In this document: positions 13,401 to 25,400 of the stretch, one piece after another | Numbering within the stretch: the first letter of the stretch is position 1 | Layout: each line of letters begins with the position of its first letter | Assembly: GCA_947044405.1 (NCBI GenBank) | Contig: CAMRHE010000077.1 | Span: forward strand, 1,612,001-1,676,000 | Length of the DNA: 64,000 bases | Direction of reading: 5' to 3' | Source: Leptodactylus fallax | Lineage: Eukaryota; Chordata; Amphibia; Anura; Leptodactylidae | The notes under the pieces: model-generated | What the model was told of the DNA's origin: nothing | Database searches by the model: none | What the model saw: only the letters and a program-made list of their open reading frames with translations | Position numbers and translations under genes: made by a program

Positions 13401-16400
13401 ATACACTGGTCAATAATTCAATATACAAAAACTATACAGCCACATATCCTCGGAAAACTAGTCATAATAGGTAATGGTCACAGCTAAATTACTCCCCTTC
13501 ACTGTCCACTGACTACTCTTGTAGGTCACAGTGCAAATAAACTCACCTATAGACCTAAATGAACAACTAAGCATAAAGCACCTCTCTAAATGTTGTTTAG
13601 GCTGAGGCCCCATGTTGCGGAAACGCAGCTTTTTTTGTTGCATTTTTTTGAGCCAAAGCCGGGAGCGGAATGAAGAGAAGGTAGAAGTATAAGAACTTCC
13701 TAGATATTTCCCATTCCTTTTGTAGCCATTCTTGGCTTTGGCTCAAAAAAAGGTAACAAAATCTGCAACAAAAAAAGCTACGTTTCTGCAATGTGGGGCC
13801 TCAGCCTAAAGAGGTTTTTTGGAACTTATTAATTGCCACCTGGGACCCCTGTGGTGGATCAATTATTAAGCCTGGAAACTCCCTTTAACTGTAGCTCAGG
13901 CAAGAGAACTTCCCCCATAATCATTAGAATTAAAGGGGTTCTCTCATATCAGGGTTTCAGCTTCCCTCCTGTCTCCTCTCCCCGCCACTTCCTGGTTTTC
14001 AGGTCAGTCCAGCATTGTGCTCTGTGCTTGTTACTATATAGCAGGTATCACTGCATTTATATACACAGATAACCAGATACTTTTCTGGCAGTTATCAAGG
14101 CTCAGCAACTGAAAGAAATATGCAGAGAGAAAGGATGAGGAGAGAATATAGATGGCTGGGAACAAGGACTGACTCATCAGCCAACCACTAGAACTAGATA
14201 CAGAGAGAAGGTCTGGCACCTAGGCAAGGAGCTGTACGCATTGATGAGGCAGAATTAACTGTATCTGGCAAATAGAGGAAGATGGATAAAGCAATGTATT
14301 AGGTAAAACACTTCAGGTAGCTTCAGCTACAAGTCTAAGTATGAACCTGGAGATGGCAATATCCCTTTAAAAATTACAATCAGATAAATAAAACGAATTA
14401 GGAAAAAAAAAATCTAATTATACCTTAGCAAGACGTGGCATAGTTGTTGGGGACTGCAAGTGGCCAAGTTGTCCTGAAACATTGCTCCCCCAAGTATAAA
14501 CCTGGAATTTGAAAAGAAGCCAACATTAACCCTAACCCCATTAATCTAGGGGGGAAAGAAAAAGTATAGCTAAGTTCAATAAAATGTTAATTACACTACA
14601 TCATCTTATTCATCATTATCATGAATGGGATCTGTCAGACCCAGTGTGTCCCACTGGATTAGCAGTCCACCTCTCTGCTGTTCAGGTCCCCGACGTACCC
14701 AAACAACGAAGAGCCGACAGTAGTGTGAACCTAGCATAAAAGAGTTCACTTTAAACAAAAATAACATATTTGATACCACTGAAATCTTAATCTGCAGAAT
14801 AAACCTATAACTTGTAGTTTTTACCATAAAGAAAACAAGAAAAAAATGCAAAATTATAAAAATATCACCACTATATAAACTGAATCAGAAAAGATTGGCA
14901 CTAAAAACGGCATCTATCCCACAAGAAACAAGCCCTCATACATTTATGTTGGGGGAAAAGTAAAGATGTGATGGCCTTCTAAATGTGGTTACACAAAAAC
15001 ATCTTTTTATTGAGCAAAAGTGCTAAAATGGAAATTACACTTGATACTTATTTGGCATTACTGTATTTGCACTGACGCAGAAAACCCAAAAGGTTAAATT
15101 GGTTTTTTTTACCACACGGTAAACAGAAAAAAAAAACACACCATAAATACAACCATAATACATAAGAAAGCCCCAACAAACTTAGGATGGTTAAAAACTA
15201 TACAATACGGGAAGAATTATAATACTTTAATGTTACCTGAGACTTGGCAGTAAGGGCAATAGAATGGTGGCTACCAGCAGCCAACTGAACCACCTCTTTG
15301 CCATCCATGCTGCGGACACACAGTGGCTGTAACCTATATAATGAAATGTAGAGAATAAATGACACTTTATCAACCAATTGAAAGAATCATAGCGGAAACA
15401 AATAAAATGTGTAGTGTCAGATATATAATGTAACAGAATCACTTACCTTGGCAAAACATCTCCATGCCCCAGCTGTCCCTCTTTGCCTCTTCCCCAACTC
15501 CAAACCTCTGTCCTTAGACAGGGCAGCAATACATCAGCTTCACCGCTGTTTGTTGGGGTCAAGGCAACTGTTCTCATCTTTGCCCTTCCAACCTTCCTTA
15601 GCAACCTTGGGGAAACTATAAAAAATAACACTAATGGTTATTGCTTACTTTAACATAAGTCACATTGACTCGTATTGCTATATGACAGAGTGATTTATTA
15701 ACATTGGTAACACTGTATTATTTTGTATCATCCCAGTTCAAGAAAAATAATGCAGGGTAAAGGCAAGTTCAGATGTGGTAGAACTGCTGTGGATTGTGGT
15801 GTAGATTGTGCACTGCAAACCCATAGCATATTGTGTTGTTACAACACAACACACATGTATAGGATTTTAGAAACTCCAACCATGTGCCAAAAAAAAAGCA
15901 TGTTGCGGTTTTTTAACAATACATTGAAAGTCAAAAATGTGCAGTGAAACTTGAAGTTAAATCAGCCTTTAAGACACGAGAATTTTGCTGTGGATTCACT
16001 GCAAGATCCGTGGGGAAAATATTCTGCAAAATTTGGACAACACAGCAATTCTGTCAGGTGTAAGGATTTTTTTTTTCGGCACTCCACTAAAAGCTGTAAC
16101 CTGTTTTATGGATCTACAGAGCCAGAGATCAGGAATATTAAATTCTCATTTATGCAGTTTTGCAAAGTGTAGTTGACTCCCTATTGTGTAGGGAGGGCTT
16201 AGCTGAACATTTTTGTAATATACTGTATTAACTTATAGCAGTTTCTAGGTGGTTTAAAACTTGAGCTACAGCTATTTGAAGACACCAAACTCTTTGGCAA
16301 TTGCTATACCTGTAAATACAGGGCAAATACGGAACTGACCTCCCTAACCGCTAAGTTAGTTAGTTTTTATCTACTAAAAGAAAATACAATAGGTTAATAA

Positions 16401-19400
16401 AGCATATAACAAAAATGTTCAGCAAACTCCTCCATACAAAACAAAACAACGAGGGAAACAATTACACTTTAAAACTAAGGCCCCATGTGGCGTCCCGCAG
16501 CAAAAAAGAACTGCAGGAAAAGCCGCGGCGGCAAGGCATCATGGTTATTTCTGCAGCACTTTGCACATAAAGTTTGCAGTGGATTCCTTAGCGGAGTCTC
16601 TGCTTCAACTCGATCTATAGGGAAACGACCAGCGTTTATAATATCGCGATATAATTGACATGCTGCAACGGTTTTGGAAATTGCCGTGTGTCCGCACCGC
16701 ATATTTTCCTCTAGCGAATCCCATCCCCACTTTGCTGTGACTGTAAAATGCTGCGTTTTTGTTCCACGGTGTTTCCGCCACAGACGAAGTGCAGTGTTTA
16801 CACCATGTGGAATCACAGCCTCAAGCTCACCATTTGCAATACATTAAAGTCAGCCAAACCTGCTGATATCAGTGGGTGTGATAAACCATCTAATGGAGGT
16901 GTCTAGACTTCCCCCAATGGCACAAATTGGAGAAAAGAAGGATCAGGTTGTGGGGTTTCAACATTTCCGATTGTCTTAAGACAGTGGCTTGCTCCCCCCT
17001 TCCCATTTACAACACATTCATACTGGGAAAGTCGGGTGCATTCAGTCAACATCTATGTGAAGTGACCAGCTATAGTCTCCCTACATCTTCCTCTCACCAA
17101 ACGTGTCTATTCTACATTTTGCTTTTATTTGTTTGCATTGAGTTATATCACTATATAAATACTAAATTATTAATAACATAATGCTGATTCATTGCTAAAA
17201 TCTTGGTCTTGGCACTTCAGTGCACTGCTCACCTTGGGAAAGAAGTCCTGGTAAGGAGAGCCTTCTACAGCCTGCTTCAGCCTCTTCCTCCCGTATATCC
17301 ACAAGACTGGAGCTTTTCTTGCCCTGCATGGACTCTAATTTAACTTGCTCTTCCCTGCTGTCCTTCAGACCCTCCAGTACACCAGGACCTAAAGGATTCT
17401 GGACTCCTGCATCACACAGAGACCCAGAATAAAAGTTCATCACTTTCTTGAGTGACAAAGCTCCAGCTTCACAGGTAGCTGCTACTCGGATGCCAACGGC
17501 AGACGCACACGACACGACAAGGCTGTTCAGTGCTGATGTTGTGGTAGTTGCAGGGCTCAAAAGACAGTCCACCACATCTGTTAACTTGTGCTCTTTAGTC
17601 TAGATTAAAAAAGAACAATCAAGCTTAGATTATATTGATAAATGAGAAAACTGCAGGACAATGTCAAACATACAGCTGAGAAGACTTCAGCTAAACACAT
17701 GAACATGTGCAGCAAAAGGTCCGTGGAAACAGCCCATGGAAGATATCCATTTAATGCCAATGCCTCCACGGACCCACTGATTTCCTTAAAGAGGAGTTCA
17801 CACTACTGTTATTAATGTCCGTTGCTGTCTTCCGTCATAAGATGACAACAACGGACATTAGCTGTCACAGACTGATTCCGTGTCTGTTCCCATTGACACT
17901 AATGTAAAACAACATGATGGAAGCTAGCTTCTGTCACGTTTGCTTACTTTTTTAACGGAAGATAAAGTCCTGCATGTTGTTTACATTAGTGTCAATGGGA
18001 ACGGATCCAGAATCAGTCTGTGACAGCTAATGTCCGTTGTTGTCATCCTATGACGGAAGCCAGCAACAGATATTAGTAACATTAGTGTGAACTCCCCTTT
18101 AGGGAGTCCAGGCTTCAGGATCACAACCCCATACCCCGACCCATAATACATGGGGAGGTACATTGAGCTCTAGAAAATAATGGATCAGTGTGCTATTCAT
18201 GAAAAACATGGCTAACACACCGACAAAGCACATACTCCTGTGCATGACTCTGGAACTTATCCCTCCTAGCCCCATCGATGCCATTAGTTTTGGTGGCCAA
18301 TGCTAAAGTGTTGTGAAGTAGGTGGTCCCCACTGCTCAGCATCTATCACTCAGGTTGACATGCCACAGACGGAGTAGTGAAGCCCACCCACTCAACAGTT
18401 CACTAGCACTGGGCTCCAAAACTAACAGCATCAATTGCAGCTAGACAGGGACAGGTAAAATAAAAAAAAAGTGGCAGACACAGTGAAATACATAACACAA
18501 CACCTACATACTTACCAATAGTACATAACAGGTTGTTATATGTTAAGTGAAAAATTGTAGACATTGTAAAGAAGCCCTTTCACTTCCCTGACAGGTCGGC
18601 TTTAGTGAATGCTGATATCTATTAATAAGAATGATTCCAGAGCATCTTCTCTTACAATTCTGTATTGTCACATTTCTCTGTTGTTACTCCTGGACATGTA
18701 TAAATAAAATGACAAACAAATGCATTCTATTGAATACGGAGCATCCAATCTTTGCCGACAGACTGTATAAAGAAACATATTATTGACAAGGAGTAAGATA
18801 AAATTCAGATCTCAATTATTTATACATTTCCAGAAGGATCAACAGAGGAACTGTATAAAGATATGATATTATAGAATTGTATTTTTTCCAGAGGGAATAT
18901 AATTATTTACTAAAACAGACCTGTCAGGAGGGCTTTCACCTTTCAAATACTTTAGGATGTGAACAATGAACCAAAATTTAACACTTTAGTCCAATAACAA
19001 TCCATTTTCATAGGGCGTTTCATGAAAGCAGGGGTATCCCAGTGACCCGTGTAAATGGAGCAGTAGACCATGGTACCATTCACGTCTGTGGGACTGAGGG
19101 AGAGTGCTGTACTCAGCTGTCTGTCAGTCCAATAGACTGTGAATGAAGTGTTGGTTTCACATGCACACTACCACTTCACACAGGGGACTCAGGGACCTCT
19201 GTTGCCGGGATTGCAGAGTGTCCCAGGGATCATACGTTAATCTCCTATTATGACGACAGGTGATCCATTCTTTTTATGGGAAAGCCCCTTTACAGTTTGG
19301 GCTTAAGCCAACAGGGTGACGTTTTGTATCACAGTATCTCACCTTCAAATGATCTGAGGTAGCATTCGGTGGAGAAGCTTCCGCTGTGGATTGATTAGTG

Positions 19401-22400
19401 TCAGATTGGAGATCATTGTCACATACTGGCTTGTCCGTATTCCCATCTATGTCACTTTCACACATGCTGGCCACATCGGTGCCAACCTCCGTTTCAGAGT
19501 CTGTCAGTTTTGAGCCACAGCTGCTTCTGTCCTCTTGGGTATCAGAAGGAAATGCAACCTCTTCCACTTTGGAACTTTTCTCCTTTGACAGGGGAGACTT
19601 GCTAGTCCTTGTGTCAGGCTGGGATTCTAACATTACCCCAAGTGGACAACAGTGAGCATCGGAAATAATGACATGGTCTTCCTTCTCAGTCATGGTTATT
19701 AGCAGCTCTCTACAATGATTGCATCTCTCTGGCACAGGCTTCACATCTTGTGCAAGTGGGCACTGCACCAGGGCCAGGCTGTGAAATGCACCACATACTA
19801 CTTGAAGGACAACACGACCTGCAAGATGCTCCACTTTTTGAGGCTTAGTCACAGGGAAGGTTGAAGTTATTAATCCAAGCTGACAGCCACTGCCCCAGGC
19901 CCAGATTTCCCTGCTGACGGACAATGCAAGTGTGTGCTCTTCTCCACATGACAGCTGTATAACCCGCACCCAAAGAGGTGGGGTGCATTCCTGGTCAGTT
20001 ATGGTGATCGGTATAGGTTCTGGTATAGATGGGCGATTGGCAATTGCACATTGCCCAGCTGTGTTTTCCCCCCACATGAACACCATCCCATTTTCCGTCA
20101 CCGCTCCACTGTGATAACCTCCTGCAGCAACACATATTACACGGTGACCACTCAGTGCTTTCTCAACTACAGGGGAATCACAGGGAACGTCATTTGTACT
20201 CTCCTTCCAAGGCTGTTTTCCAAAGCTGAAGACTTCACCATCTAAAACAACATAGATAAGGAACATTTCATAAAACGTCATTCCATGTAGCAACAGAAAT
20301 GAACGACTAACCTGGGACACATCATGACCATAATCTAATACACAGGGTGTCACTGCAGAGCTAAGAGTGAAAAATGCCATCACCATCAGATTTAGTAAAA
20401 GACTATAGCAATAATGGTAGTATCAGGACTCACTGTTAGGCCTCTTGCAGATGACCATGGCAGAGATCAGTGTGCTATCCGTGGTTTTCATGGATAGCAC
20501 ACTGACCCATTCATTGCCCATGTGCGGGCCAACAGTACGGGCTGTAAAATATAAAACAGGTCCTATTCCTGTCCTATTTTACGGCCCTGCTGCCGTGTCT
20601 CCTATTCATTTAATCCGTGTGTCCCCTTGTGCCTTTAATTCACGGCCGGCCAGCAGCACACAGTCGTGTGCAACCGGCCTTAAAGGGGTTGACTGGCCAG
20701 TTTTGTCGCGCAACAAAACATTCAATGATTGCTGGAGGTTACAGCGGTCAGACCCCCAGCAATCTGACACTTAGCTCCTACCCTTTGAACAGGGGATAAG
20801 ACAAAACCTCTTTCATGGAGTACTAAATCTACAAATATTAACACACCAAACTTCACTTACCACTTGTGAGCAATAGTCCATGATTTCTTCCAAGGCTAGC
20901 TTGTAGCACAGCTCTTACTCCCAGTCCATGAAACCTTACTGGTGTAATGGGGGATGACCCCACCTGCCATACATATGCAGCACCTCTATCTTGAGTTCCT
21001 TCTGATTCTTCTGAACTACTAAGAAACAAAAGACGTTAGTAAAATTACAAATCGTGTAAAAACTTTTAGAAGGCTTGGGATATACTGTAAACAATAGACA
21101 TGTCGCTTATGTGAGGCATATGAGATCTAGCAGCGTGAGTTATACATAATATTCTTACAATTCAATCTAAACTAAATCTCTTGCAAAAGTTGGATGATGC
21201 GGCTGCAGGTCTTAGAAACAGATACTCTGGGGGGGGGGGATTTTTAGAAAACCAGTGCCAACATATACTGTCAACTACATATTTTGAGGATTGTTGAATG
21301 TTCCCATTTTAGGTTCCAAACATTTACTTAACATAATGATACTTAATAGCACATTGGAAGCCATGCCAAGAAGTTGCAGCCTTGGGCCTAAATTTCAAGA
21401 CAGTGGTGAAAGTAGCGCAGTTCACATGCAGTTTATGCAGAAATGCAGGTGTAGGAGGAAGTGACCTAGCCACTGCCTGCAGGTAAATGTAGTATTACAT
21501 GGTGACCACTTACATGAATGACTGTCCTTGTAAGGCTAAGACAGCTCAAGTCCATCAAAATAGGATCTGCTCTTATAAAGCGGCTCTATATTCTAGCCTA
21601 TGGGGGATGGGGTCCCCCTATAATGTCCATATGCCCTAACAGGCCAAGTGGATAGACAATGTCCCCTTAAAGACACAGCCTGTCTGTGTTTGTTTTTGTT
21701 GTCTCGCCACTCCTTCCTTTCCTCCTCCTCCTCTCTTCTCTCCTTCCCCTCCTCTTCTTGTCCTTTGGCCTCTACTCGAGGATCTCCCTGTTCTCTACAA
21801 TATAAAATGTCGATGCTGCCGTTGCAGCTGTTTTCACTGTATTTTATGTCTTTTTGAAAATCAATAAACTTTGAATTGAAAAAAAAAAAAAAAAAAAAAA
21901 AACGACACAGCCTGTCCTGGCCTCCAGGACAAGGCATATTTATTGCTTTTATTCATCCCTGTCTTCTGGGAGCCATAATTTGTTTTTATCATTCCATTGA
22001 TGTACCCATATGATGTCTTGATTGTAAGTTTTATTTTTAGATTGAACCATTTTGGAGTATACACAGTGCTTTAAAAAAAAAAAATGGTGGGAGGAATAAC
22101 TATAAAAAAGGACAGAAATTCTTAAATTTTTTGTGTTTGTTTTTACGTTGCTCACCTTATGGTATAAATGACATGCTAACTTTATTCTGTGGGTCAGTAC
22201 CATTACAGCGATGCCTAACTTAGAAAGTGTTTTATGTTTTACTACTTTTGCACAATAATACATTTATAAAAAAATATTTAATTATTTTTCTTACAATATT
22301 CACTGTGTGGGTTAAATAACATGCTAGATTTTCAGTGCGGGTTGTTTTGGACACGGTAATACCATTTTATTTTTAACTGGAGGCCATGGTCTAGCTTCCA

Positions 22401-25400
22401 GCTGCCATGGCAGCCATTCGCAACCCATCATCATGCTGCAGGGGGCTGGCAGAGGGGACCCCTTCACTCTGTCTAGCCACTTTACATGCCACGGTTGCAG
22501 CTGACCACGGCATCTAAAGTGTTAAACTGCCAGGAATCAGAGTTATCATCTCCGACCTGACAGTTGCGGCAGGGACCCGGCTCTGCGTGTCAGCCAGGCT
22601 CCTGCCGGTGATTGTGCAGGTACAATGGCAGTGATCACCATGACAAATATATTTATCATGAAGCATGAAATGCCCCATGCCATGACCAATATATTCATCA
22701 TTTAGTGGGAAGGGGTTAAAGAGTAACTAAACTTTTTCAGGCAGTAATACATTTTGTAATTCACTTTATGAACATATTTTGGTTCCTATATGTGATATAC
22801 TGCACTTTTTCACTTTTGCTTCTCTATTGAGAGCTGTTCCCAGTATACGGGGATGTGTGTAATATAGAGAAAATAAGGGTATGGGAGAGTCACTTCAAAC
22901 ACTTATATCTCAGGCATTATAAAACATAGAAACGTGATTCTGGTATCATATAAAATAGATGCAGTTCTATCTATATTATCTCCAGCGATATCACTGGTTG
23001 AAAATACAGTCAGGATTGGGAGCAAGTACAGCTGTATATAAATAACCCAATCCTGACTGTGTTTTCAACTGATGGCATTTCTGGAAATAATAGAATAAGT
23101 AAATTAGGGTGGGTTCACACCTGCGCTTGAGTCCATCCGCTGCCAATCCGAGTGAAAATCTCAGGGAACGGGATAGGCATCGGATAGCGACAGGTTAGCG
23201 ACGCATTGGTTAAAAACGCATTCATTTGAATGGGTTTTTAAAGCAATGTGCAGGTGTGCGCTTACACCCTATGCGCTGCGAATCCTTTTTTTTCGTCGGA
23301 AACAAAGTCGGACATGCAGGACTTCGTGTCTGACGAAAAAAAACGGCTTCGCAGCACAGAGGGTGTAAGCGCACACCCGCGCATTGCTTTAAAAACCCAT
23401 TCAAATGAATGGGTTTTTAACCAATGCGTCGCTAACCTGTCGCTATCCGGTGCCTATCCAGTTTCCCGAGATTTTCACTCGGATTGGCAGCGGACGGACT
23501 CAAGCGCAGGTGTGAACCCACCCTTACTAAATGTATTAATGACAGAAATGCTGCCCAAAAAACTTAGGCTTTAAGCCAGCCATATACTACACTTGTAAAC
23601 AATCCATTTCTGAATCCCTTGGTGTGTGTAAATGTTTTTCTGGACAACAATGCCGCAAGCTAAAACAATATATTTCTGACAAGTGGCTGCTCTGCTCTTT
23701 GACCTGGACTTCTATTGATGAGGTGCGTAAGCTGTAGACCTATCAGTCCCAATATTTGGGCTAGATCTACTTGGATAGAAATCATGTGCCATGAACAAAT
23801 TCAAAATGTCTTCTAGTTTCCACCACCTGCAGGGCAAATATCATAATGGTTGCAGACAAAGCTGTATCTGTCTGTATTGTGGTATATAGTGCCCATCACA
23901 CTCTGAACTTCCTTTCTGTGAAGTCTGCCGCCCCAGTGGTTTAAGGGACACTGCTTGCCGATGCTGTCTGTAGTGAAGCTAGTAGTATAATGTTGTACCG
24001 TGTTAGCCATAGAAAGTAGTGGAAGAGTGAAGAAATCAGGCGATACCTTTTAGAGGCTTTCGAGAGTTCTAGCTCTCTTCTTCAGACATGGTGTAATACT
24101 AGCAACTGAAAATTCACACTATTTATACATACACAAGACATGGATCTTCAAAAGGATCTTGGAATAACAAAATGCAATATAAGTAAGGAAGTAGTGAAGC
24201 TAGCCAGGTTTACTGGTGTGACCTTAGTACATTATTCAAAAGATAGGCTTAAATAAGCACGAATAGTACTAAAATTATATCCTGTCACTGTGTGGAAAGA
24301 ACATAGCTTATCATTGAAAGGACTCCTAAATAAACTATGTAAGTTGTCCTATGTAAAAGTGCTTCTTTACTTGACAAATGTTTTTTTGCGTGTGATTGTG
24401 AATTATTTTAGTGCATGTAGAAGACTTCAGACCAGTGCCAGACACTACCAAGCCTGAAATGTATTCAGTGTACACAGTGGGTGTTAGTACTTGAGATATT
24501 TCACATTGCATTATCAAGGTATGAAGGTGTCTGCATCGATAATTTGTGAATGTAACAAAACTGCTTACAAAAAAATTCCTCTGCTTGTACCCACAGCCCT
24601 CTTAAAATGGCAAGTTAAAGGATCAATAAATAAAATGGGTAGGAAACACAAGCTAGGCTCTGTGCAAAAAGAGCTGGTGAGAGGCAGAAAGATCATGTCA
24701 TCTGGGGCAGTAGAGACCCTGCTGGGCTGCATGAGGTGACAGCTGTACCAAGCAGAGAATTATTGCACATGGTGGGGCTGAAAGGCAGGTGTGCCCCCAG
24801 TCAGTGGGTGTTGTGTAGCCTTGGGTTGGGAATGCAGTTTTCATTTTGTCTTATTAACCTGCCTGGCCCTGTCACTCAAAGATGGGAGGGGAAAGGAGGA
24901 CATATTAGAGCAGTGTGGTGCATAGCAGTTTGGAGCCTTGGGTGCATTTGCATATTGTGGAAAAAAATAAAATAATCTCGGTAATGGAGGCATGAAAAAA
25001 AGCGCTACACTCAGGTGAGCCTAACCTGTTGTGTGTCACTGGCTTAATATGCTTCACCTTGGTGAAAAAGTTTCCCTTAATGTCCGTTGCTCTCATCCAT
25101 CATAGTATGAGAGGAATGGACATTCATGGAAATGGAGTGACTGATGCAGATATAGCACTGCACGTTTGCATTCACACTTATGTAAAAAAACATGATGGAA
25201 GCTTATTTAAGGAAATTTGGAATCGCATCTCTCATTACGTGTCCTGCCATTAAAAGGTGGCTACCGCTGTCTTCATTTTCAGTGGTGTTGTGAACAAGAA
25301 GCCTGAACTGTTACTTCTGTTTTGGGATCCAACTACAGTCAGACTACATTTCCTTGGCCTGACGGTCAGCAAATTTAGTGCTAATCAAGCATATGAGACT

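Noticed and set aside
19274..19342. Extension of the large ALS2 exon past 19343
   Set aside because: A strong donor (AAG|gtgaga) and phase-0 joining to the next conserved exon show that this is intron.
20242..20386. Upstream extension of the large ALS2 exon with an ATG at 20386
   Set aside because: The acceptor at 20242-20243 and the codon split with the upstream exon give the conserved DGEVFSFG join; the upstream frame is intronic.
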